Shown: positions 33,601 through 40,982 of the stretch, in pieces
Layout: each line of letters starts with the position of its first letter
Position numbering within the stretch: position 1 is the first letter of the stretch
Position numbers and translations under genes: made by a program
Origin: Bacteroidota bacterium
GTDB lineage: Bacteria; Bacteroidota; Bacteroidia; NS11-12g; UBA9320
Assembly (NCBI GenBank): GCA_024679565.1
Contig: JAIBDD010000020.1
Span: 1-51,668, forward strand
DNA length: 51,668 bases
Reading direction: 5' to 3'
The notes under the pieces: generated by a model
Seen by the model: the letters and a program-made list of their open reading frames with translations, nothing else
What the model was told of the DNA's origin: nothing
Databases searched by the model: none

Positions 33601-35092
33601 GATATAGATTCTCCTTTTTCGAATCTAAAAAGTTGGCATAATCATACAAGCTTAAGTTTTTTGTGCGCTCAAGCATGTAAAATTTATAAAGCTTATCGAT
33701 TGGATGATAACGCATCATATTCCCTCGCGTTATCTTTTCGTAATTGTATTCTTTAAAATAGTTTTTAGACAAGAAAAGTGCTCTTTCCTCATCTATAAGC
33801 ATATCGAAGTCGATTTTAGGTTCCTCCATTTTCCAAACAATCTGATCAACCAGAATCTCAATGTTGTGGTCCGAATCATAAAACGGGGCTTGCTCTATCC
33901 CCTTTTGTCCGCGCAGCAGAGAAAGCCGTTTATTTTTATCGTCGAACGACAATTGTACCCGAGGGTGGTAAATTTCACCACTGTCCGTATAGATGGTTAT
34001 TTCTGTTTGTAACGAATTGATTTTGCCGTTGGCAATGGTAAAAACGTTGGCTTTAGCCTCTACAATAAGTTTTTCTTCGTAGTAGAATTCAAATATGGCT
34101 TTGTTCTCTTTACTGCCCCTACCCTGCATACGTCCACCATCCATTGCAAATCCACCTTTAAACACAATGTTGCCAGACTCAAAACTTTTTATGGTAAGGT
34201 CATCACTAAAGGATACAAATTTTGGATACCTAGAATCATTAAAATTATCTCCTTTACGGTGAATGGTTCGTGCAGAAACTTTGTCCTCCAATTTACCAAG
34301 AATCTTGCCATCAAGAACGCCAGCATACTGAAACTGAACCGTGTCTATTTTTAGTCCAGGAGTAGTCATATCGATTTCGTAATTATCGAACTCTGCAAAT
34401 GCTTTAACTGCAGATATACCTACCCGCTCCCAATCTATAATTCCCTTACTACCAACCCATTGGTTCGTTAGTATATTATATTTACCAGACGTCTCTCGTA
34501 CGATTAGTGAGTCGTCCGGACCATGACATATTAAGTCGACATTTACCAACTCTAAATGTACAGTAGCACCACTGTATTTAAATTTGTAGTCGGTATTTGA
34601 GAACTGCCAGTTTTTGCTCGCATCTGAATAGAGCATGTTGGATTTAAACAGACCATATGACGTTTTTAGTACAATTAGATAGGCCCGGCGGTTTCTTTTT
34701 ATCAATTTATATTGGTTTAGTAACCAATTATCAAATTTCTCTTCAGATACACCTGAGTTACTATCTTTTCCTGCAACCAGTGTGCGCATATACAATTCGA
34801 AATCAGGCTTGATTTTAAACTTTTTTAACGCCATGTATTCGGCAAGTCTGATGACCGTACCTTCTTGATCTTCGGTATATACACCACTCTCCCATTGCGC
34901 TTGAAACGATTCATAGGTCTTCTCTACGTCTTTATCTTTTAGTTTCTTGACGTGATCGCCTAGCTCTCCGATAAAAATATCTGGGTTTTTACTAAAGCCC
35001 CTGGTTTGGCTAAACACTGAACCAATGCCTATCAATAAGAACAGGCAAGTTGAAAGTGTTGTGCGCCAAACGCGGTGATTATCGAGTCTCAT
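30656..35092 (-). CDS. giant uncharacterised secreted protein (1478 aa)
   Basis: ATG 35092 gives MRLDNHRVWRTTLSTCLFLL...SVFSQT, a signal peptide cleaved near residue 30; the longer upstream frame would overlap prmA. The mature ~1450 residues contain no transmembrane segment. They are rich in short beta-like stretches with recurring Gly/Asp turns, for example GNIVFKGGFAMDGG, FDGKVTAGRFDFFG, GKGHGDIDISMSEEG and VEGRLSISGNGYYVY. It resembles long beta-repeat envelope proteins, but no family or catalytic motif was recognised, and it has no T9SS C-terminal signal. It lies between prmA (five bases) and plsY (overlap) in a housekeeping operon, suggesting a constitutive envelope role. Confidence 0.72.
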   Translation of the reverse strand: MRLDNHRVWRTTLSTCLFLLIGIGSVFSQTRGFSKNPDIFIGELGDHVKKLKDKDVEKTYESFQAQWESGVYTEDQEGTVIRLAEYMALKKFKIKPDFELYMRTLVAGKDSNSGVSEEKFDNWLLNQYKLIKRNRRAYLIVLKTSYGLFKSNMLYSDASKNWQFSNTDYKFKYSGATVHLELVNVDLICHGPDDSLIVRETSGKYNILTNQWVGSKGIIDWERVGISAVKAFAEFDNYEIDMTTPGLKIDTVQFQYAGVLDGKILGKLEDKVSARTIHRKGDNFNDSRYPKFVSFSDDLTIKSFESGNIVFKGGFAMDGGRMQGRGSKENKAIFEFYYEEKLIVEAKANVFTIANGKINSLQTEITIYTDSGEIYHPRVQLSFDDKNKRLSLLRGQKGIEQAPFYDSDHNIEILVDQIVWKMEEPKIDFDMLIDEERALFLSKNYFKEYNYEKITRGNMMRYHPIDKLYKFYMLERTKNLSLYDYANFLDSKKENLYPQVIGLANEGFIYYDTETEEIEIKEKLLNYYKNHWKLADYDILRFSSVIGMRPNATLNLVNYDLEVQGVRAFQFSDSQYVIAYPREQFVRIKNNRRLQFDGKVTAGRFDFFGEQFDFSYENFTITSDKIDSLKLWFPDTINQKFLIPVKSVLRDIHGTIYIDRSNNKSGLTDYPEYPRFVSTAPSVIAYDKKNIHNGTYNKDVFRFEVDPFDIDSLDNFTIAGLKFPGNFVSGGILPEFRYEASIMKDYSLGFTRANPPGGYTMYEGKGHGDIDISMSEEGFYAKGEIDYEGAKLESNKILMTPDSTNAEVELYEIKKSEKYPRLIANDVLSHWLPKEDKMYINTKQHEVDIFDDGQVFEGNLLQTPNTLSGNGELRWDNAVLTSADMHFNPIHADADVSDIKIGDVDAGMISFVSTNVRSHIDFEKRTGDFRANEMGHLTQFPYNQFASTMDEFKWDMDKKTILLTPTGRQNSKEYVFKSQNANQHGLVFQSTKALFDMNDGIIYAEEVPYIDVADSRVFPSDGKVTIVKDAVLRPLENAKMLANRDNKFHELYDCKIWVEGRLSISGNGYYVYKDKYQTGQVIFLDKMRVLKDTSTIQASGYIADSMGFAISPKIGYKGTADMSSKEEFLSFKGFVKPLHTYKDIVSQWFRYLDQPDPTNIIVNASEPRNSDRRKLNIGISLSPNDSVAVYPNFFGSKFSFTDQDISIDTGVFFYDELQSAFVVGDSNKLINGALRGNTLTFSDNSENIRAEGEFDFGLKLHENFTARTVGEAIKDEGDSTFTFKTLMALDVELPDECWLRMLEVFSEKSGDAKSITVDEPVLKKNIAELVTDEKKYAKVIQEIEEFGEIKQIDELKKDFFISNMEFYYSHTLNAFVSKTPIDLAVVHGKQINKRLNAYTIIEKRRSGTRIALYFEITKYDYFYFEFQRGNLFVYSTDKDFNLILRQRAGKVNERGYTVRPSSPLKVTKHVDIIDMLDE

Positions 35093-35097
35093 TATTT

Positions 35098-35922
35098 CTA
35101 TATTTTTTTGTAAAGCAAACATTCCCAATCCATTTTCGAAATATTACGGATTAGTTCAAAACCTAATGCTGTAGTTGCCCTATCTATTTCTTCCAAATCA
35201 AAATTCAAAAACCCTGCCAGTATTAAATGTCCACCTTTTGATGTGTGTTTAGCAAGAGGAGGTAAAAGCCCCATATTGATGTTTTTGGTGATATTCGACA
35301 AAACAACCTCAAACATCTGTGAAGGTATTGCTTCGTAACTGCCATTTAGGAATGAAACGTTGCTGACCGAATTATATTTCAAATTCTCATTAGCGTTATC
35401 CACCGAATTTTGATCGTAATCAATACCGATTACGTCTTTTGCCCCCAAAAGACTGCTTAAGAATGCCAAAACACCTGTACCTGTGCCCATATCTAGCAAC
35501 GTCTTGTCTTTAATTTCCGTCGTCAGCATCATCTCAATCATCAGCTGAGTTGTTTCATGATGGCCAGTCCCGAATGACATCTGTGGCTGTATAATCACTT
35601 CATACTGTATCTCCTTTTTGGTATCATGAAATGGCGACCGAACATACACTTGATCATCGACTATAATGGGTTCGTAATGTTTTTCCCATTCTTCATTCCA
35701 GTTTTTATCTTGTACTTCCGCATACTTAAAGTTGTTTTCCATGCCGTATTTGGCAAGGGTATCATATAACGATTTATGTGCGAAAAGAGACTTGGGGATG
35801 TACCCTTTAAGAGACATACCTTCTTCCCAAACACCTTCATAATCAAGGTTAACGAGCTCTGCAGTTATGATCTCTTTGCGTTCGTCGAGTACCGGTATGG
35901 TTACTTCAATATATGCTTCCAT
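35098..35922 (-). CDS. prmA: ribosomal protein L11 methyltransferase
   Basis: 274-aa SAM-dependent methyltransferase. The N-terminal domain binds L11. The catalytic domain has SFGTGHHETTQLMIEMM (PrmA signature), SAM motif LLDMGTGTGVLAFLSSLLGA, acidic loop IGIDYDQNSVDNANEN and the active motif LSNITKNINMGLLPPL, where most PrmA have NI. ATG 35922 (MEAYIEVTI) was preferred to an upstream in-frame ATG at 35937. First gene of the operon leading to the giant secreted protein, plsY, clpS and ABC-F. The upstream gap carries a GGATTGAA array on the opposite strand. Confidence 0.93.
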   Translation of the reverse strand: MEAYIEVTIPVLDERKEIITAELVNLDYEGVWEEGMSLKGYIPKSLFAHKSLYDTLAKYGMENNFKYAEVQDKNWNEEWEKHYEPIIVDDQVYVRSPFHDTKKEIQYEVIIQPQMSFGTGHHETTQLMIEMMLTTEIKDKTLLDMGTGTGVLAFLSSLLGAKDVIGIDYDQNSVDNANENLKYNSVSNVSFLNGSYEAIPSQMFEVVLSNITKNINMGLLPPLAKHTSKGGHLILAGFLNFDLEEIDRATTALGFELIRNISKMDWECLLYKKI

Positions 35923-36001
35923 AAGAATTGTAAGCAATATTAAAAGCAGGATGTTGAATTACCGTATGGAGTGGTTTAATTGTTGATATCCTTACGGGGT
36001 T

Positions 36002-36129
36002 GGTGAAGGGATGAAGGATTGAAGGTTTGAAGGTTTGAAGGTTTGAATGTCTGAAGGTCTGAATGTCTGAAGGTCTGAATAGGATAAAGGATTGAAGGAT
36101 TGAGAGATTGAAGGATTGAAGGAATAATG
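36002..36129 (+). repeat. GGATTGAA 8-bp repeat array, locus 3 (longest)
   Basis: About 14 units on the plus strand: GGATTGAA, three GGTTTGAA, alternating TGTCTGAA and GGTCTGAA, an irregular TAGGATAAA, then GGATTGAA, GGATTGAG, AGATTGAA, GGATTGAA. It fills most of the 246-base gap between the start of prmA and the stop of the T9SS type A gene. Both are on the minus strand, so this array is antisense to them, unlike the other three. The remaining ~80 bases before prmA must carry its promoter; no clear box was seen. Confidence 0.85.
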
Positions 36130-36168
36130 ATCCTAACTTCAGGTTATAAAGAGTCTCCTTCTTATAAA

Positions 36169-38901
36169 CTATCGGATTATCAATCGATGGATTGACGTAG
36201 AAGTCCCCTGATTGGCTTTCAATACGTATACACCATCAGCTAGGTCTTTGTTGCTCACATCAATGACATAGGCACTCTTTACTACATCTAATGAGTTTTC
36301 GAGAACTACACGACCCTCTGAATCATAGATGGTGATATGCACCTCTTCCTTTGCATTAACTAACGAAATCGTAAACACCCCATTATTTGGGTTCGGATAA
36401 ACGTTAATTAAAGAGGTACCTATATCGTCAATGCCTACAGAATTGATTGTGACAGTTTTTGTAACCGTATCTATACAGTCGTAAGGTGAAGCAACGATTA
36501 GTGAAACATCGTAATCACCATCGTTATAATAGTGGTGCTCAACGTCTGTACCCATCAGTGTATCTGTTCCATCATCAAATTCCCAAATGTATTGGCCTTG
36601 GTCAATTAATCGAGAGGCAAACGTTACATCTCTCCAGGTAACTTGGTAATCGTAATTGGCATCTGGCATAATGCGCCAGTGCACCTTATGATTCGTTTTA
36701 TTCGTTAAACAGCCTTGGTTATCAATTTCATAGGATACCATGACATCATCCGTTAACGGATCCATAGTTAAAGTCTCTCCGCGACTTATCTCATTTCCTT
36801 CATCATCGTACCATATCACTGTTCCTAAGTCTGTAGATACTTCCAATGTTGGTACTTCCATGTCACAAGCCTGTGTGTCTAACGTACTGGATTGTATTTT
36901 CCCAAACGGGATAGCTGTATAATTCCATTGATGTCTAATAGAGTCAAAACAGTTGCCTTGGTATGTCTGAAGATAATATGTCTTAGATTCAGTAATTTTT
37001 GGAAATAGAACCAATGTCCCTTTAGTGACTATGCTTCCTCCCACTGCACTGTCGTACCAGTCAATATCACCAGGAATATCCTTGTATTCAACGATGATAT
37101 CTTCACCGACACAGGCCTCTTGATCAGTAATGGATGACAATGTTGGAAAGTGGTTAACCGTAATCTCTATTGGCAATCTACTACTCGGACAGATGCCGTT
37201 ATAGGCATCAACATATCGATAGTACGTGCCACGGTTTGTAGGTGTAAAAGTTAACGTTGTATCTCCTGTAGCAATTGGACTTCCACCTGCCGCTACATCG
37301 TACCAACGCAGTGTATTTGTGCCTTTAGCTGTTAACGTGATATCACCCGCTAATAAGCAAATGGTAGTGTCTGTACTAATGGTAGGTTCATCAGGCGCGA
37401 AAGCGTTACTCACAAAAGCTCTTACCTTAACTCTTCCTGTATGTGAGCAATTCCCGTTGATGGTTTTGGCGAAAAAGAACGTGTCTTGCGTTAAAGGACC
37501 AACTTGGAAAAAATCACCCGTATGGTTGGAAACCAATGTGGTAGAATCAACGTACCATTTTGTTGACCCCACGTTACTTGTTGCAACCAAATTAGCAAGA
37601 GAATTCAAACAAATCGAATCATCTTTAACTTGAGGTAATTGAGGTGTTTCGACTACGGTAATTATTTGTCTTTTTAGTGTGGACTTACAATGTTTATTGA
37701 TGGCTTGGGCAAATACGGTATCATTTTCCTGCAATACATTAGGGGTCTCGTAAGCCGGCGATATAATTATCGGTGTTGTGTCCGCAACTGTTTCGTACCA
37801 ATGAATTTGACCGCTACTTATGCCAATCAATGTGGCTTTATTACCCGAACAAATTTCCTTTTCACCTTGTATGTCTACTTGATCAGGTTGAAAGGAAAAT
37901 GGCTTTATTGTAGTGTCTTCACAAGCTCGAAAACCAGTCATACTGTAGAGAATACTCCTTAACCCAATATTTACATTTATAGGACTTGAAAATTTTGTTC
38001 CACCTTGCACCTGGCTGTAATAGAATCCAGATCCGTAACTCCACCGATGACAATACTGTTCGTAATTGTAACCTCTAAAGTCTTCATAAAATTTATAGGC
38101 GTTGTACTGAGGACTAAAATAAAAAGGTGACGACGTGTTTTTAAAGAATACAGAGTCTTTATAGTCGTAACAATCGGTTAAAGTAAACTCATTGTACAGC
38201 TTGTACGAAACAAATGGTTCTAACAACATATCGCAATCCAGTGTGTTTCCGCCGATATTGAGGTTAAGACACCGATACCATCTACCACCTATCGATCCAC
38301 ATGCATAGTTTTCTCCAAACCCATCCTTTTTAATGTAATCATTTGCTACCACGGCTACGCGCATGCTGTCTAGGCTGCGAACCACAACAATAAAAGGCTT
38401 ATCGGTTGTATACGGCTTAAAATTAGCATACTGGGCAATACTATCTAACACCCCATTTCTAAATGTAGAATCAATTCTTAATGTATCAGCTCTTACCGGA
38501 GTGCCGGTTGGCAGACTATCTGCACCTGCTTCGTAAATTTCGCAATACACATCTACAAAATTCGCTGAGGTATCCAACGACCATGCGTAAAACTTAAACC
38601 CTGATATCGTCACATCTCCTGGTGCGGTATAAAACTGGCCCAGTCTATATCCTAGCGAAATATTAATCGCCCTTAAGGAAGAATTAGAACCGTTTACATA
38701 CAGATTTGCAATTAACTTCTCATAACCATAATCGAGTGTATCACCTCCGCATTGGGTTGGATGATTCGTTGCTTTACCATGACTTTGGTTATTACCAGAT
38801 CGGTTCTGGTTGTGTGAAAGCTTGACATTCGGAGACGTAAACTGACTAAAAGAAACAAGTGAAAAAAGCAGCAAACAGATGGTAGTAAAGGTTTTCAACA
38901 T
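36169..38901 (-). CDS. large secreted protein with Ig/PKD-like repeats and T9SS type A domain
   Basis: 910 aa. Signal peptide to about residue 19 (LVSFSQF). Residues ~20-330 form a unique N-terminal region that may bind ligand. Next come four to five Ig-like (PKD-like, Ig_7-type) modules of ~75 residues, each with a CxxxxA/V start and IxWYDxxxGG pattern (IRWY/LRWYD/DIDWYDSAVGG). A PKD domain follows (YIWEFDDGTDTLMGTDVEHHYYNDG). The C-terminus INVYPNPNNGVFTI...GVYVLKANQG is a T9SS type A sorting domain. Cell-surface or secreted adhesin is the likely role. Single gene, convergent with none; its upstream region is shared with the LuxR-type gene. Confidence 0.88.
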   Translation of the reverse strand: MLKTFTTICLLLFSLVSFSQFTSPNVKLSHNQNRSGNNQSHGKATNHPTQCGGDTLDYGYEKLIANLYVNGSNSSLRAINISLGYRLGQFYTAPGDVTISGFKFYAWSLDTSANFVDVYCEIYEAGADSLPTGTPVRADTLRIDSTFRNGVLDSIAQYANFKPYTTDKPFIVVVRSLDSMRVAVVANDYIKKDGFGENYACGSIGGRWYRCLNLNIGGNTLDCDMLLEPFVSYKLYNEFTLTDCYDYKDSVFFKNTSSPFYFSPQYNAYKFYEDFRGYNYEQYCHRWSYGSGFYYSQVQGGTKFSSPINVNIGLRSILYSMTGFRACEDTTIKPFSFQPDQVDIQGEKEICSGNKATLIGISSGQIHWYETVADTTPIIISPAYETPNVLQENDTVFAQAINKHCKSTLKRQIITVVETPQLPQVKDDSICLNSLANLVATSNVGSTKWYVDSTTLVSNHTGDFFQVGPLTQDTFFFAKTINGNCSHTGRVKVRAFVSNAFAPDEPTISTDTTICLLAGDITLTAKGTNTLRWYDVAAGGSPIATGDTTLTFTPTNRGTYYRYVDAYNGICPSSRLPIEITVNHFPTLSSITDQEACVGEDIIVEYKDIPGDIDWYDSAVGGSIVTKGTLVLFPKITESKTYYLQTYQGNCFDSIRHQWNYTAIPFGKIQSSTLDTQACDMEVPTLEVSTDLGTVIWYDDEGNEISRGETLTMDPLTDDVMVSYEIDNQGCLTNKTNHKVHWRIMPDANYDYQVTWRDVTFASRLIDQGQYIWEFDDGTDTLMGTDVEHHYYNDGDYDVSLIVASPYDCIDTVTKTVTINSVGIDDIGTSLINVYPNPNNGVFTISLVNAKEEVHITIYDSEGRVVLENSLDVVKSAYVIDVSNKDLADGVYVLKANQGTSTSIHRLIIR

Positions 38902-38989
38902 ATTGTTGTTTTAATGAATTGTGTAAAGTTACCAAAAAAAATAAACAGTTTGACGTGTATCGATTTTGCTTGGAATGGCATACTTGTAT

Positions 38990-39424
38990 ATGCCTAAAAA
39001 AGCTTTGATACTATATGGCGTTATAAGTGCCGGGGTAATGATCGCAATAAATGCTGGTCGATTGTCTGTATTTGGCGGTATGGTTCGGTTCGAAATCTAT
39101 TTATCGATTGCAGGCTTTTTACTCATTTTATTGGGCATATTTATTGGGGTTCAATGGATCTCTGCTCAGCCGGGTCGTCACCTAAGAATTGACGCTGACA
39201 ACAATGCTAATTTGTGGGCATTAAGTACGAGGGAATTAGAAGTTCTTGAACTTATGGCAAGTGGACATACCAATCAAGAAATTGCTGATTTATTATTTGT
39301 TTCTTTACCTACAATCAAAACCCATTCTTCTAACATATACTCCAAAATGCATGTTAAGCGTAGGACACAAGCCGTACAAGAAGGCATTAGAACTGGATTG
39401 ATTATGCCCCATACTAAAGATTGA
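38990..39424 (+). CDS. membrane-anchored LuxR-type HTH regulator
   Basis: 144 aa from ATG 38990 (MPKKALILYGVISAG); ATG 38975 and a TTG at 38966 are alternatives. Two hydrophobic helices (about 3-22 and 36-56) are followed by a linker and a LuxR/GerE DNA-binding domain. That domain contains LSTRELEVLELMASGHTNQEIADLLFVSLPTIKTH and SNIYSKMHVKRRTQAVQEG. No receiver or sensor domain is present, so the membrane part may sense envelope state. A DUF4199 gene follows 76 bases later, a pairing often seen in Bacteroidota. Confidence 0.85.
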   Translation: MPKKALILYGVISAGVMIAINAGRLSVFGGMVRFEIYLSIAGFLLILLGIFIGVQWISAQPGRHLRIDADNNANLWALSTRELEVLELMASGHTNQEIADLLFVSLPTIKTHSSNIYSKMHVKRRTQAVQEGIRTGLIMPHTKD

Positions 39425-39500
39425 TTTTGAGAATTCATACTTTCGTATGAGTAACAAAATGCTCGACACCCGTAACGTTGAATAACAAAACAAGTAGAAG

Positions 39501-40040
39501 ATGAAAAACAACGCAATAAAATTTGGAATCATTGCTGGAATAATCACAGCAACATTTACAGTAATTGGATCCATCTTGATGGCTACAGGGACTGGTGATA
39601 CAGGCTACAAAAACTCAGAACTTATTGGGTATTCCGGTATCTTTTTAGCGTTCAGTTTAATTATTGTTGGCATGATTAAAGAAAGACAATTAAAAGACGG
39701 ATGTATAAGCTACAAAAGCGCATTTATGGTAGGATTAAAAATTAGCGCAATAACAACGATTTTTTACGTGGTAGCATGGATGATTATGACCGCGATCTAC
39801 CCACAAGTGCTTGAAGGCATGTTTACAATGATGGAAGAAAACATCAAATCTGGTGAGTTAGAACCACTTGAAATGCAAAATCAACTTGATCAAATGGCAA
39901 CATGGAAAGGGTACTATGCGAACCCATTTTTAAAGCCATTGATGGTTGCTTTTGAAATATTCCCAATAGGCTTACTCATCTCGCTTATCGCTGCTATTTT
40001 TATCCAAAAAAAGCCACGTGTAGCTGCTGAAACGGCCTAA
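39501..40040 (+). CDS. DUF4199 membrane protein
   Basis: 179-aa protein with four helices. The N-terminal pair is IKFGIIAGIITATFTVIGS and ELIGYSGIFLAFSLIIVGM. A short charged stretch leads to the family motif CISYKSAFMVGLKISAITT, a helical loop (MFTMMEENIKSGELEPLEMQ) and a last helix, ending KKPR. DUF4199 has no known activity. It is likely to be co-transcribed with or controlled by the upstream LuxR-type regulator. Its stop is part of a small hairpin shared with the convergent lipoprotein gene. Confidence 0.85.
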   Translation: MKNNAIKFGIIAGIITATFTVIGSILMATGTGDTGYKNSELIGYSGIFLAFSLIIVGMIKERQLKDGCISYKSAFMVGLKISAITTIFYVVAWMIMTAIYPQVLEGMFTMMEENIKSGELEPLEMQNQLDQMATWKGYYANPFLKPLMVAFEIFPIGLLISLIAAIFIQKKPRVAAETA

Positions 40041-40055
40041 GTAAGTCCTTACTTA
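40038..40055. terminator. hairpin formed by the facing stop codons of two convergent genes
   Basis: TAAGTAAGTCCTTACTTA: 7-bp arms around GTCC (8-bp if the 2-base centre is used). The TAA of the DUF4199 gene (40038-40040) and the TAA of the lipoprotein gene (TTA at 40049-40051) are both part of it. The stem is A/T rich and there is no T-run, so it may only be a weak bidirectional terminator. Confidence 0.35.
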
Positions 40056-40519
40056 ACCGTCACCACTATCTTTACATCTTCCGTGTCAACTAAACTACCA
40101 TTTTTAAATAAGTTGAGTTTATAAATTTGGGTAAACGATTCTGGGATGCCGCAAGTAAACTCTAAGGTTGCCTTTGTTGGGGCAGCACTAGTAGATAATC
40201 TTACAAATTTCTTTCCGTTTATAAAGGAAATGTTTAAACCATCTGTGCGGCCTTCAATACTGACTGAGTCAGCATCACACGTGGTAAAATCATCGCCTTT
40301 AAAGCAATAGATTGCAAGTTTTGTAGCAACAGGCTGAGGACAGGGATCAGTGTTAATTATATGGGTATGTTTAATTTCATCTGTAGCGTAACCTGTAACC
40401 GTAGTAGTTGGTGCGTCAGGTTCTGGTGTCTCTTCAACAGGTCCACAGCTAAACAGTAGAGTAAAAGACGAAATCAATGAAAACAACAGGATTTGGAGTA
40501 GGAAAATTCGCTTTGTCAT
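40049..40519 (-). CDS. hypothetical lipoprotein (156 aa)
   Basis: ATG 40519 gives MTKRIFLLQILLFSLISSFTLLFSC, a long signal with lipobox LLFSC (Cys25), followed by a Pro/Glu/Thr linker. The mature part has six further Cys and appears beta-rich (GLNISFINGKKFVRL, KATLEFTCG). No family recognised. An upstream ATG at 40543 would add eight residues. Next to the lone YARHG gene on the same strand, 61 bases apart. Confidence 0.62.
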   Translation of the reverse strand: MTKRIFLLQILLFSLISSFTLLFSCGPVEETPEPDAPTTTVTGYATDEIKHTHIINTDPCPQPVATKLAIYCFKGDDFTTCDADSVSIEGRTDGLNISFINGKKFVRLSTSAAPTKATLEFTCGIPESFTQIYKLNLFKNGSLVDTEDVKIVVTVK

Positions 40520-40579
40520 AATTGTACAAAATTGGTTACCCAAATATAGCGAAATCGTAAAACGCTAATTTGCAGACTC

Positions 40580-40807
40580 TTACCTCCCAAAGTCATCATA
40601 ATAGTCTTCGGCATATGTTTCATATCTCTTAATGATCGCAATGTTTTTCTGCTCGATATCAGTCAACTCCGCACGTATGTCTGTCGAAAATGGGACATAC
40701 CACTCGTACGACTCAAAGAATTCACGCACATCTTTGTTTTTAAAACTGTAACCGTGCCTTGCGTATTTGGAAGTATGGTTTAGCCAATACCATTGCTCCA
40801 GATCCAT
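40580..40807 (-). CDS. stand-alone YARHG-domain protein (75 aa)
   Basis: The sequence SKYARHGYSFKNKDVREFFESYEWYVP is a clear YARHG domain, a small extracellular or cell-wall-associated module usually found at the end of longer exported proteins. Here it makes up almost the whole 75-aa protein, with no signal peptide and an acidic tail (YAEDYYDDFGR). An in-frame stop about 21 bases upstream prevents a longer form. It may be a remnant of a larger gene or a genuine small cytoplasmic protein. Confidence 0.6.
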   Translation of the reverse strand: MDLEQWYWLNHTSKYARHGYSFKNKDVREFFESYEWYVPFSTDIRAELTDIEQKNIAIIKRYETYAEDYYDDFGR

Positions 40808-40959
40808 TGGTCTTATACCAAATTGTTACCTGGTTAGGTTTCATACCTAATCTATTGATTGCTGAATGGATAATAATAAAGTTACAGAAGCCAGAGTAAC
40901 GTTCATCAATTATTTACCCACCACCACCGTGATTTCTCAGTTTTTTTGGTGGTTTTAAA

Positions 40960-40967
40960 TAAGTTTG
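40960..40967 (+). promoter_or_regulatory. candidate -7 box (TAAGTTTG) of the S9 peptidase gene
   Basis: Exact TAnnTTTG match 15 bases upstream of ATG 40983. The upstream stretch CCACC ... GGTGG (around 40920-40952) can form a loose hairpin in the same gap. Confidence 0.4.
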
Positions 40968-40982
40968 TCCAAAACTTGTAAA

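Noticed and set aside
40919-40956. CCACCACC ... GGTGG followed by TTTT as a rho-independent terminator
   Set aside because: The loop is over 20 bases and the stem only five base pairs; it overlaps the likely promoter of the S9 peptidase gene and has no upstream plus-strand gene to terminate.
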